Positions 23,051 through 34,278 of a stretch of DNA of 64,000 nt are shown here, piece by piece (the first letter of the stretch is position 1; the number at the start of each line of letters is the position of its first letter). A model generated the notes under the pieces. That model was not told where the DNA came from, ran no database searches, and saw only the letters and a program-made list of their open reading frames with translations. This DNA comes from Anadara kagoshimensis. Lineage: Eukaryota; Mollusca; Bivalvia; Arcoida; Arcidae. The stretch is from the NCBI GenBank assembly GCA_021292105.1, contig CM037874.1, positions 28,341,083 through 28,405,082 on the forward strand, read 5' to 3'. The position numbers and the translations under genes are program-made.

Positions 23051-23473
23051 ACACACAGGTATTATGGAAATACATATAAATGCTCAGCAAGGATAAGATT
23101 TCATGACTTGCTTAAACTATACAAATATATCCTTTCCTTTTTTTCCCAGCCTGGATATTGACCTTATCCCTGATATTGAAGCTTTTTTCGAAATTTGTGG
23201 TTTGGGTATACATTATTTACAAATATTATCAAGTTTTATAGTGATAATGACTAAAGTTTTATATCCATATGATTTCAAATCATAAACTGACCAATATTCA
23301 ACACAGTTGATATAATGCCTGCTTTTATCCAGGATTGGACGACAATTAATACGAAAAGGTAGTTTTTTTCCATCAGTCTATAATGCATATTGACAAATAA
23401 CACTTTCTAAGAAGGGTATATATATGATCAAGATGCATGAATATTTGTATGATTATCTAAATGCCGATGTACA

Positions 23474-23710
23474 ATAGGCAAACAACATTGAACTGTCCAC
23501 TTGACTTTTGATTTAAATATTCATTATGGACAAGTCAATTTAAGTAATAGGGATCACACGTGCATGTTATAACGTCTATTTGATGTGAATACTAATCATG
23601 GGCAATACATGTATGTTAATGTGTTAACTGCGAACTCTAACGCTACCTATGTATTGGGTGGACCATTCCTAATGAAGGATCAAACGGACAGGTCAATGTT
23701 ATTTTCCTAT
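23474..23710 (-). mobile_element. TA-type MITE, copy 2 (inverted)
   Basis: It has the same ends as the neighbours at 22.8 and 24.2 kb, but the core matches their reverse complement (for example GGTCCACCCAATACATAGG read on the minus strand). The copy is therefore in opposite orientation. Confidence 0.7.
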
Positions 23711-24193
23711 ACCTATACAGCTACTTTATGATGGTATAAGTATTGGCATGCAGTGTCTTCTACACGAACATTTTATAATATTAAGTAATGTCAATAGAGC
23801 GAAACGCAATTACCAACAACTCAAAACACAGTTTCAATAAGATTAAAAGAGGACATATACTAATGCCTAGTAACGGCACTATTAAAACCAGTTTACTTTA
23901 ACCCACATTCACCTGTACTTGAATGCAATATATTGAATATTTTATAAGTCGTCATTATATTAAATAATTTAAGCGAAGCGATGGGTTTTTCCAAATTCAA
24001 TTAATGTTTCAATGCACTGAAATGTTCTGCAATAATTCCAAACTTACCTTGCAGTACTGGTGATACGTTACCTGTTTACAGCTAGAAACTGTTCTATTTT
24101 TTCTTACTCTAAAAGATAATACAATCAGTCTGAATACATCATGGTGGATGTTTTAAGTGATAAAATGTACACCTGTAAATAAACAGCAACAGG

Positions 24194-24418
24194 TATAGGC
24201 AAACAACATTAACCTAGCAGCTTGACCTTTCATTTGGCATATTCATATCAGAGGACCCATTCAATAATGGGTAGTGTTAGGATTCAAACTTCATAAAAAT
24301 GTACGTTTCCCATGATATAAACGAAATAAACACCTGTGCCCCCTTTACATCAGAAGACTGGTCCACAATAAATATTTAAATCAAAGGTCAAGCGCACAGG
24401 TCAATGGTGTTTTTCTTT
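24194..24418 (+). mobile_element. TA-type MITE, copy 3
   Basis: ATAGGCAAACAACATTAACC at the left and, inverted, AAAGGTCAAGCGCACAGGTC at the right. The core has GGGTAGTGTTAGGATTC and AACGAAATAAACACC shared with copy 1. Confidence 0.7.
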
Positions 24419-24849
24419 CACAAAATTTAACCTTTAAATATCAAGGGAGCTAATTTTCATACCATTAGTTGCATCCTACCGTGACGAATTTGTGTTTATT
24501 GTGTGAAATATAATAGAAATACTTATAAGACGGGAACTATTATAATTTAAATTCAATTTTATTACCACATAGGATTTGACATGTATGTGTATTGTCAGGG
24601 ACGTATAGAGCTAGAGTAATTAATATACGCTCCTGGTATTGTTAAAACTTTATCTCAATTTATTGCTTGGTGTATCCACATGAAATAGGTAGCGAAGCTT
24701 TTTGTCCGAATTCATTTTTATAAATCTACTCAATGAAATGTTTTATCTGAATCCTGAAATATCAAGACTAAAGGAACTTGTGACCAAGATATATATAGCT
24801 AGCTGCAGGTAGCTAAATATTAAAGTTGCCTAGAGATTTATGTAGATAG

Positions 24850-24948
24850 CAGCTGTCGAAAATCTGTCGAAATATAGCCAAGGAAGCTGAAATGAGCTGC
24901 CCATTCGGTAGACATTTTGGTTGGTGCTAAATTTTCGACAGTGTGCTG
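24850..24948. mobile_element. Family A-like fragment
   Basis: The right end GGTGCTAAATTTTCGACAGT, then GTGCTGTA, resembles the family A end, and CTGTCGAAA words precede it. A clear left terminus is missing. Confidence 0.4.
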
Positions 24949-24965
24949 TACATGTTTTATTTAAG

Positions 24966-25121
24966 AAATGACATTCTGATCTTGGTATTTCAAGGGATAA
25001 TGCAAGATAGTGTGACGCGTGCCAAATTCGACGAAGGGCAAAACCCTTTTATTTTGAATTTGGCAAGCGACACACTATCTTGCATTACCCCCTTGAAATA
25101 CCATGAGCAGAAATGTCATTT
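24966..25121. mobile_element. 156-bp foldback element
   Basis: AAATGACATTCTGATCTTGG with TATTTCAAGGG and GCAAGATAGTGTG at the left is answered by CACACTATCTTGCATTACCC and CTTGAAATACCATGAGCAGA at the right. The arms run nearly to the centre and the ends are AAATGACATT/AATGTCATTT. It would fold into one long hairpin. Confidence 0.8.
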
Positions 25122-25734
25122 TTTATATTTACAATTCTTTCTTTAAATAAATATTTTGTACCCATATTTGTTTCAACCGTTGGTGCTATTTCTTCCATAT
25201 ACCTGCTCATGTAGGATATTGTTTTTAGCCACATAACCCCACGTGTGGACATGACGTAATATTGCGGGAAAATTAATACACATCAAGGGTCATGACCCCA
25301 TTGTCTTTCAACGGGAATTGCAATTCAATTGCTCAGTCTGCAGTTTCATCGAAGAGAGATACAGTCATATTTTAAATATTATGCATTATACAGAAATATA
25401 ACACTTGATTTAACTGAAATAATTATTTGTTCCGTGATCCATTCACGTTATGGATGATTTTAGTTGTCAAAAATACTTTAATGACAAGGTTACACATTCA
25501 CAAACATCGTTATTTGAAGATTGTATTTTATAAGTGTGTGATCATTTTCACAGCAATCATAAAGTTATTCGGTGCAATGTTTGGATTGGTTTGTTGTTCT
25601 AAAACATTTGATAGATCAAAACCACAACGGATTTATAAGGTGCTACAAACAGAATCACTACAGTTCATGTCAGAATTATCGTGGCTATCGACACATTTGA
25701 ATTTCCATAGTGACATGTTTCTTGCATGTGCAAT

Positions 25735-25850
25735 TCTGACTTCACAAGTGGCGGGTGTACATGTAGGTTGCTGGAACGGAGGTGCTTACTTTTGCGGAGC
25801 ACCAATCTCATTTCCCTGATGAAAGTTTACGTATTTATTCTCATTTACCA
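25735..25850 (+). mobile_element. Retroelement R tail fragment
   Basis: GTGGCGGGTGTACATGTAGG, then GGAGGTGCTTACTTTTGCGG and AGCACCAATCTCATTTCCCT, align with the R tail. It forms the last third of the 130-codon frame at 25427-25819, which argues that this frame is accidental. Confidence 0.7.
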
Positions 25851-26370
25851 GTTTTCAACGTTTTTTACTTTGTGATTTGATCGCAAGTTGATATGTTAGT
25901 GTTTGACGTAGATCTTTTAGGGTAAAATGCACTTGTGACATAAACACGCACACGTTATGTAATTTGTCAAACAGAAAAGTGCCTGGTGTTGAAAAAGTAT
26001 TAGAATTTATATTGAAGAGGAATAAAGATTTGACGTATACATGTACTTAATCAAACAACACACTCTTCGGTATTTTAAAGCTAAAAGCTTTATACCTGAC
26101 TACAGCGAATGTAACCAACAACGCTAAGTACAAAAAAGACCCGCGTTGATAGAGAGGTTCTAATTTCGACGCCGTGGTCCTATCAAAAATCCAATGGGAT
26201 TCCGTCTCAAGCAAGCTGAAAAGATGGTGCTTTTACATTTAATTCATGTCCGATCCATATACTAGATGTCTTTAAGTGTATTGGATATAGAAGTTTGCAT
26301 GTTACACACATACTTGGTAATAGCACTATAGTACTTACATGTACGCATTAACGAAGAACATAATTGACAC

Positions 26371-26428
26371 TGTCATGTGCTACTTTTGAATGTATTATTT
26401 CATAAAAATTAAAAAATAGCACATAACA
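26371..26428. repeat. ~58-bp foldback, single copy
   Basis: TGTCATGTGCTACTTTTGAA pairs with TTAAAAAATAGCACATAACA. It is a single unit of the family that forms the double palindrome at 5196-5318. Confidence 0.65.
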
Positions 26429-26465
26429 ACGCGAAAATCTGAACTGAGGACATCACCACATATAA

Positions 26466-26468
<3 letters not shown>

Positions 26469-26496
<28 letters not shown>

Positions 26497-26514
26497 TTTA
26501 TTTATTTATTTAAA
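26469..26514. repeat. Poly-T followed by (TTTA)n
   Basis: About 27 T then TTTA repeats, ending a few bases before the left terminus of the 14.4 kb element. Confidence 0.9.
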
Positions 26515-26822
26515 GCTACTAACACTGGGCGAAATAACACCTTTTAGATACCTTTTGTCATTGCCAACAGGTATACAAAAGTTCAGCCCTTTATCAAGTC
26601 AACCTTTTATATACCTTTTGTTTGTCAAAAGGTTACCTTTCATATTTTGAATTGTACGAAAGATTCAAAAGGTAATGTTTCATCTTTTGGTCATAGTCAA
26701 AAAGTAATATTTCATTATCTTTCGGATAGTGTCAAAATATAACATTTTCTTTTTTCCAACTTTTGTTTAAACTTCAATGGAAAACCTTTTATATATTTTG
26801 ATTCACATGAAATTGTCATATT

Positions 26823-28460
26823 TCCATCCTTTTCTGTGTTCTATACAACATAAAATGTCATATTTCGACATCTCTCATACCTTTCATACAACACAAAATG
26901 TCATATTTCGACACCTATGCATACCTTTCATACAACACAAAATGTCATATTTCGACATCTTTCATACAACACAAAATATCATATATCGACACCTTTGCAT
27001 ACCTTTCATACAACTCAAAATATCATATTTCGACACCTATGCATACCTTTCATACAACACAAAATATCATATTTAGACACCTTTGCATACCTTTCATACA
27101 ACACAAAATATCATATTTCGACACCTATGCATACCTTGCATACAACACAAAATGTCATATTTCGACATCTTTCATACAACACAAAATATCATATATCGAC
27201 ACCTTTGCATACCTTTCATACAACACAAAATGTCATATTTCGACATCTTTCATACAACACAAAATATCATATTTAGACACCTTTGCATACCTTTCATACA
27301 ACACAAAATATCATATTTCGACACCTATGCATACCTTGCATACAACACAAAATGTCATATTTCGACATCTTTCATACAACACAAAATATCATAAATCGAC
27401 ACCTTTGCATACCTTTCATACAACTCAAAATATCATATTTCGACACCTATGCATACCTTTCATACAACACAAAATATCATATTTAGACACCTTTGCATAC
27501 CTTTCATACAACACAAAATATCATATTTCGACACCTATGCATACCTTGCATACAACACAAAATGTCATATTTCGACATCTTTCATACAACACAAAATATC
27601 ATATTTAGACACCTTTGCATACCTTTCATACAACACAAAATATCATATTTCGACACCTATGCATACCTTGCATACAACACAAAATGTCATATTTCGACAT
27701 CTTTCATACAACACAAAATATCATAAATCGACACCTTTGCATACCTTTCATACAACTCAAAATATCATATTTCGACACCTATGCATACCTTTCATACAAC
27801 ACAAAATATCATATTTAGACACATTTGCATACCTTTCATACAACACAAAATATCATATTTCGACACCTATGCATACCTTGCATACAACACAAAATGTCAT
27901 ATTTCGACATCTTTCATACAACACAAAATATCATATATCGACACCTTTGCATACCTTTCATACAACACAAAATGTCATATTTCGACATCTTTCATACAAC
28001 ACAAAATATCATATTTCAACACCTATGCATACCTTTCATACAACACAAAATGTCATATTTCGACATCTTTCATACAACACAAAACATCATATATCGACAC
28101 CTTTGCATGCCTTTCATACAACACAAAATGTCATATTTCGACATCTTTCATACAACACAAAATATCATATTTCGACATCTTTGCATACCTTTCATACAAC
28201 ATAAAATGTCTTATTTCGATATCTTTCATACAACATAAAATGTCATATTTCGACATCTTTCATACAACACAAAATATCATATTTTGACATCTTTGCATAC
28301 CTTTCATACAACATAAAATGTCATATTTCGACATCTTTCATACAACATAAAATGTCATATTTCGACATCTTTCATACAACACAAAATATCATATTTCGAC
28401 ACATTTGCATACCTTTCATACAACACAAAATGTCATATTTCGACACTTCGAATTGTTATA
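26823..28460. repeat. 44/34-bp satellite in the left arm of the CACTG element
   Basis: The monomer CATACAACACAAAATGTCAT plus ATTTCGACATCT comes in a 44-bp form (with ATGCATACCTTT) and a 34-bp form. Much of the array follows a 166-bp higher-order period, equal to three 44-mers plus one 34-mer. Several long frames (up to about 250 codons) read through it as repeated HTTQN-like peptides. They are by-products of a stop-poor repeat, not genes. Confidence 0.9.
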
Positions 28461-28628
28461 TCTGTGATACAACACAAAATGTCATCTGTTTAAAATCAAC
28501 TTAATCGTCATGTATCGGATTTTCATAATTTGACGTGTTTTTAACCTTGCACATCAAAAACGTTATTATTTTTTTACATCTTTCTCTCTTTTATTTCAAC
28601 AAGAAATGCGACATTTGATATATTTTAT

Positions 28629-28855
28629 ACGGGGGCCGCGGTGTGTGGTTAAAACACCAGTCTACAAGTTAAATTCTGTTACTATTGTGGGTTGTGGGTT
28701 CGATCCCCTGTCAGACTAGATGTGATTGTTTCTTACTGGTTTACCGATGGCTCTGTAATGTAAAATCGGGATATTCTATATCAACGAACTAGCACCATTA
28801 GTGCTTAAATGAAGGCAGACAGCAAACATACACATTCACATTCACACACCGCGTA
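28629..28855 (+). mobile_element. tRNA-headed SINE
   Basis: GGCCGCGGTGTGTGGTTAAA resembles the 5' half of a tRNA with an A box, and GTGGGTTCGATCCCC is a good B box. The body ends near ACACATTCACATTCACACAC. It lies inside the CACTG element. Confidence 0.65.
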
Positions 28856-29257
28856 AAGTTTTTAAGTTTGATCTATGGAGATGTTCTTCTGATTTATTCT
28901 GATAATATTCTTATTTTTATCTTATTACTTTTTAAGGGGACAATTGGCTCATTTAGTTTTTAAATATCAATCCAATTTTTTTTCTGCCACACAATCATTT
29001 TCCCATTGTTCTCTCATTGAGTTTACAATATTTAGATCGCTTTTTTATTTGTTCGATGATAAAATTTAAATCAATTTAAGAACAACAGGTTCTAAATATC
29101 ACCAATCATTTGGATAAATGAAAAATCTCGAGTCTTATATATATGTTCAGACAGAGAGACATGCAGATAGACATTCAGGTAAATATCGTTACAAAATTGG
29201 GTGCAGCAACGTTAAAAACGTTAAAAATAAATTTGTTGCAATGTCAGGGAAGTAACC

Positions 29258-29463
29258 CAAGTTCCAGTTTCAAAAGCATTCCTTAACTAAGATTTTCCTT
29301 AACTTGTATTTTGTAAATTTCGCATCTTTATAATTTTGTTAATTTTCTCATCATATTGAAAATCACTTCAAGCCTATAACATTTTTATTCGATTTTAGCC
29401 ATAAATACAAAAAAATTGTCGAAATTTGTTAACTTTCAAGTTACAGAATGTGAAACTGGAGCT
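29258..29463. mobile_element. Foldback MITE (CCAGTTTCACAATCATTCC type), copy 1
   Basis: AGTTCCAGTTTCAAAAGCAT then TCCTTAACTAAG at the left; the right end is TACAGAATGTGAAACTGGA. Arms are imperfect inverted repeats and the core is very AT-rich. Confidence 0.55.
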
Positions 29464-30142
29464 ATTTCATGTGAGATATAAGTATTGTACATTAGTTTAA
29501 AGACTTTAAGATATTGACAAATAGGTTTTTGAAAAGTTACAGACGGATGTGCAATTCACCATATCCGTTTGCTGTGCGTTAGGTGCAATATTAAAATTCT
29601 AAATTTGAGTATATAGGACAGTATTAAATTGGTAAAAAACAGGGAAATTTCAAATTTTAATTAATACGATATACACTATACACGTGTTTTTTCAAATTGC
29701 ATTACAATGCATACTACCAACAATAAAAATAAAATCAATTTCCTGTCTTTTTATCCAACATATGGCTTATTTGAATGAACAGGTAGTTAAATGGTATTAA
29801 CTCCAGTAGGGTCACTTTGAGAGTGTGGTATAATTTGTTTAGATGACATAAGAAATTTTAGTGTTTAGCTATAGCCCCACCCCCCTTCGATCTTAGCCTT
29901 GTTAATAATAATAGTATTTAGCCTTGTTACTATGAGGTATTACACATCTGGTAGGATATATTTGCGGTGGTCGTTTCTGTGCTAACTTTAACAACACAAG
30001 AAAAAAAAAACCTTATTTGTAGATCAGTTCAATAAAATGTTAACGATATGTAGACAAAAAACATACAAAATCATTTATAAAAATATATTTAAAAAATTAA
30101 AAATGAATTTGGTACTACATATTTGTTTACTGGTTGAAGAGG

Positions 30143-30409
30143 CCAGGTCCCGGTTTCACAATCATTTCTCGGCTAAAAATTTTCTTAACTTAATTTTTTG
30201 CAAAATCGCAAATCTTTATAATTATATTAATTTCCTAGATATTCAGGAGTTTAAGGTGCCGTTTTTAAGATCAATTCTAGACTGAAATGTTTGCATTAGT
30301 TTTGAAATTTTTTTATCAAAAGTTCTAAAAAGAAATTACCAAAATTTGCTTAATTTAAGATAAAGACTCTGATATCTTAGCTAAGGAATGATTGTGAAAC
30401 TGGGACCAG
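30143..30409. mobile_element. Foldback MITE, copy 2
   Basis: CCAGGTCCCGGTTTCACAAT then CATTTCTCGGCTAA at the left; TTAGCTAAGGAATGATTGTG then AAACTGGGACCAG at the right. Ends are better preserved than in copy 1. Confidence 0.75.
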
Positions 30410-30540
30410 AGCTATCGATTGTTTCAAAAACAGTATAATGATTTAATTATTTACTGTTGCCGTTTACTAATATAATTAAGCCAAATAAGCGATTATAACA
30501 AATTATTTTATATTTATTTTTCTTTGAGTTGATCCGAGTA

Positions 30541-30862
30541 ATGGTGTTTAACGTCCCAGTGAAAAATATTTCACTTATATCAAGACATCGCCAGCTATAG
30601 GTCATTGTGCATAAATTTTGCCTGTGCGTTACGCTGATGCAATATACAGCAGTTTGTTTTTATCGTGCCACGCCTACCGTGACACGGGACCTTGTTTATC
30701 CGGAAAAAAAACATGACTTCCATTTTGGAATGCCGAGTGCTTGGCGAAAGAACAGTGACTACCCACTTTCAATTCTTGGGCCAGACCTGGTCGGTGTTCG
30801 AACCCACGACCTGCCACTCACGGACGGAGCGAGCACTCTACCAACTAAGCTACTGCAGTTAC
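30541..30862 (-). mobile_element. S1 SINE, near complete
   Basis: The minus-strand head contains GTAGCTTAGTTGGTAGAGTG and GGTCGTGGGTTCGAACACC (A and B boxes of a tRNA-like promoter). The body has GGTGTTTAACGTCCCAGTG and ATTTCACTTATATCAAGACA on the plus strand. Frames at 30607-30882 and 30692-31006 only cross it. Confidence 0.8.
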
Positions 30863-30956
30863 AAGTTATTGTTTTTCTTTGATAGCTATTATAAGTGGTT
30901 TGGTCCTGATATAAGTACTTATGTATATGATGATCTATGTTGCATTCTATTTGAAT

Positions 30957-31005
30957 GTACAGTGCGGGTGTGCCGAACGTTTGACACTAAGCCAACAAAA
31001 TATTG
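30957..31005. mobile_element. Family A MITE, left end only
   Basis: CAGTGCGGGTGTGCCGAACG then TTTGACACTAAGCC, preceded by TA, matches the family A left terminus. The right end is absent. Confidence 0.5.
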
Positions 31006-31686
31006 ATTAATGAATCGGCAATTGATTGATTGGTTAATCGAATGGGGCTTTACATCCAAGTTAAGAAATGCTATTACATCGAGAGGTCACTTGCTATAGT
31101 TAAAGTATTATTTTTTACCTTTGAAGTCCGTTCAGGGGAATTTGCAGGGAGGGTTTGGTTCAGTATATAGACTGAGTGATCTCTGATCATAGTTTTTGAC
31201 ATTAATTACAGACCAAATGTCCAACGACGGCAAAAATCACAGTAAGTGCGCATTAGTACAAAGCAGATTTGAAACACTTGCCGAACCCAGCACCACATGA
31301 ATGTATGTGTGTTGAGATTGATAGTTGGGATTAATAAAAAACTCGTTTTTTCACGAATAACTGAATAATTGTTGATGAGACATAAAACCCACTCAATTAA
31401 CTATTTCTTATAGTGTCAACATAGTCTGAGGGTAGTATCAGTTTGTGTTTTTAACATAAGATGTGAAACTCGAATTGTTATATAATAAATGACAAACAGC
31501 TGGAAATATGCATGGTGAAAATATGCAAAGACCAAGTTTGTATCCATTTTTAACGAATTAACACCGGCCATATACTTGTGTCAGTCCAACACCCCAATAC
31601 AGACCAATGTTTAAATTGTTTGGCAGGGATATTTATATTTCAATAAGCTGGAATACAACTTGTGCTGATGTAGCAAACATGTTGTA

Positions 31687-32992
31687 AGATAGGTAAAGTT
31701 TGCTACTTGGGAAGAAAAATTAGCTATTAGTAGTCAGTTACTTGCAGAAGAAAAGTTAGCCACCAGTAGTTAGTTACTTAAAGAAGTAAAGTTAACTATT
31801 ATATAATTAGTTGTTAGTTACTTGTAGAAGAACAGTTAGCTATAAGTAGTCAGTTAATTGTAGAAGAGAAGTTAGCTACCAGTAGTCAGTTACTTGTACA
31901 AGAACAGTTAGCTATTAGTAGTCGGTTACTTGTAGAAGAACAGTTAGCTATTAGTAGTCGGTTACTTGTAGAAGAACAGTTAGCTATCAGTAGCCAGTTA
32001 CTTGTAGAAGAAAAGTTAGCCACCAGTAGTCAGTTACTTGTAGAAGAACAGTTAGCTATTAGTAGTCGGTTACTTGTAGAAGAAAAGTTAGCTATTAGTA
32101 GTCGGTTACTTGTAGAAGAACAGTTAGCTATTAGTAGTCGGTTACTTGTAGAAGAACAGTTAGCTATTAGTAGTCGGTTACTTGTAGAAGAACAGTTAGC
32201 TTTTAGTAGTCGGTTACTTGTAGAAGAACAGTTAGCTATCAGTAGTCGGTTACTTGTAGAAGAACAGTTAGCTATTAGTAGTCGGTTACTTGTAGAAGAA
32301 CAGTTAGCTATTAGTAGTCGGTTACTTGTAGAAGAAAAGTTAGCTATTAGTAGTCGGTTACTTGTAGAAGAACAGTTAGCTATTAGTAGTCGGTTACTTG
32401 TAGAAGAACAGTTAGCTATTAGTAGTCGGTTACTTGTAGAAGAACAGTTAGCTATCAGTAGGCAGTTACTTGTAGAAGAAAAGTTAGCCACCAGTAGTCA
32501 GTTACTTGTAGAAGAACAGTTAGCTACTAGTAGCCAGTTACTTGTAGAAGAAAAGTTAGCTATTAGTAGTCGGTTACTTGTAGAAGAACAGTTAGCTATT
32601 AGTAGGCAGTTACTTGTAAAAGAAAAGTCAGCTATTAGTAGTCAGTTACTTGTAGAAGAAAATTTATCTACCAGTAGTCAGTTACTTGTAGAAAAACAGT
32701 TAGCTATTAGTAGGCAGTTACTTGTAAAAGAAAAGTTAGCTATTAGTAGTCAGTTACTTGTAGTAGAAATTTTAGCTACCAGTAGTCAGTTACTTGTAGA
32801 AGAACAGTTAGCTATTAGTAGGCAGTTACTTGTAAAAGAAAAGTTAGCTATTAGTAGTCGGTTACTTGTAGAAGAACAGTTAGCTATTAGTAGTTTGTTA
32901 TTTGTAGAAGAAAAGTTAGCTATTAGTAGTCAGTTACTTGCAGTAGAAAAGTTAGCTATTAGTAGTCGGTTACTTGTTAGAGAAAAGCTATG
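31687..32992. repeat. 36-bp satellite, about 36 copies, starting with a foldback terminus
   Basis: The unit GTTAGCTATTAGTAGTCGGT plus TACTTGTAGAAGAACA repeats every 36 bp, with variants such as CAGTAGCCAGTTAC. The array begins at AGATAGGTAAAGTTTGCTAC, which is the terminal sequence of the 193-bp foldback at 37352-37544. The arm of that foldback carries the same GTTAGCTACTAG and CTTGTAGAAGAAAAG words. No opposite terminus or target duplication is found at 32992. The 153-codon minus-strand frame is a repeat artefact. Confidence 0.9.
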
Positions 32993-33539
32993 TGTGACCC
33001 CTACATGAAGTAACACGTACAAATGTAAAACCTATCACAAATTTAACAAAATAATACCAAACATGTAGTAACGAACAACAAAATGTAATAAATTTGTCAA
33101 AAATGTATTAAATGTTGGTCACAAATGTAGCAAAATGAAAAACAGGTAATATCATAATTTTCAACATGGATAATATCTCCGTGATAGTTATTGAATAATA
33201 ATGACAAGCACTGTGGTGTCTCTTGTCCTTGCCGTGTATTTTTAAGACTGTAACCCCACCACCTTGTTGGACTCGGTGTTTTACGTGTACCCATTAGCGA
33301 CTACAGATTCTAAAACGTTCACCAGATTGAATTACTGATATAGTGAACAGTCGTTTTCAGCCAAAACATGGCTATGCGCAAGTCTATATGAAGTTCATGC
33401 ACGAGAACATTTATAAGTCGTTATTTTTGCGTGTTTCTTATTGGTGACCTCATCTTCGATCGGTTAAATATCAATTATTTATCGTAATTAATATTCCACG
33501 TTCTGTCTCGTTCTGTTTCGCCACTTTCTGATTTCCGAT

Positions 33540-33850
33540 CATGGTCAGACTTTGGTTTAAACCCACGACCTACGACCGTCGGTACCTAAAAGGTAGAATG
33601 CACGCTCTGATTGTGGAAGATTGGGGGAGTGTAACCTTGTCCGGGTCCCACCAAGCCTCAAAAATGTTATTTAGAAATAAAAGTCATTAGGGTCCTTCGG
33701 ATAAGACCTTAAAACCGATGTTCTGTGCAGCGGTTAACGTGGCACGTTAAAGAATCCTCATATTACAATATCGTTAGCAGAGTCAAATTTTCTGTAACTT
33801 CGCATGTAACTGGCGAAGTCTCGATTTAAGCAAAATACTCATTCAGTCAA
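33540..33850. mobile_element. Degraded S1 SINE pieces in opposite orientations
   Basis: 33540-33615 looks like a minus-strand S1 head (AAACCCACGACCTACGACCG). 33690-33850 looks like a plus-strand S1 body (GGTCCTTCGGATAAGACC, GGCGAAGTCTCGATTTAAGC). They may be two insertions or one rearranged copy. Confidence 0.45.
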
Positions 33851-34278
33851 AGAATCCATGCTCTTGTGTAATTATAAGTTACACTTGACGTGGGATGGAC
33901 ATTGAAGTTTGCGTATCTATCAACAGTCTTTAAAATATGTAATCTTTGTAAAATCGAAATGATCAAAATGTAGCACCTCTATGCAGACCTTTGATCAGAT
34001 GACTTCTCGGAGGGGGTAAGAGGCGTATATAAATAAAATAGAAAAAAACTTTGAAAATTGCTAAAGAATAAGAACTACCACTTAAAACCTATATGAATTG
34101 CGAAATATCTTGTCATCTCCGGTTTTATTTGATTTGGTCATCAAGTCGGTTTCATTAAAATTTTTAATAGGCACTTATTTAAGCAGATTTTTTAATATTC
34201 AAGAATAATTTGAAGAACTTTATTCATTTGTGTGTCCCGGATTTATACCAAATATTCAAATTTTAAAGCTTTCATACG

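Noticed and set aside
25427-25819. 130-codon frame, possible membrane protein
   Set aside because: Its last third is retroelement R tail that occurs a dozen times in the window; no splice or family support for the rest.
26777-28287. Long open frames (up to about 250 codons) with HTTQN/CIPFIQHK-like repeats
   Set aside because: They follow the 44/34-bp satellite in all three plus frames, overlap each other and have no gene context. The openness comes from a unit poor in stop codons.
26823-28460. CRISPR-like array
   Set aside because: Repeats are contiguous without unique spacers, in an animal genome.
28629-28720. Possible tRNA gene
   Set aside because: A and B boxes are present but the acceptor and anticodon arms do not pair convincingly, and a SINE body follows.
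30607-31006. Two overlapping frames of 91 and 104 codons
   Set aside because: They cross an S1 SINE on its antisense strand.
32030-32491. 153-codon minus-strand frame NCSSTSNRLLIA repeated
   Set aside because: The 36-bp unit is a multiple of three, so any stop-free unit makes a long frame. It is satellite DNA.
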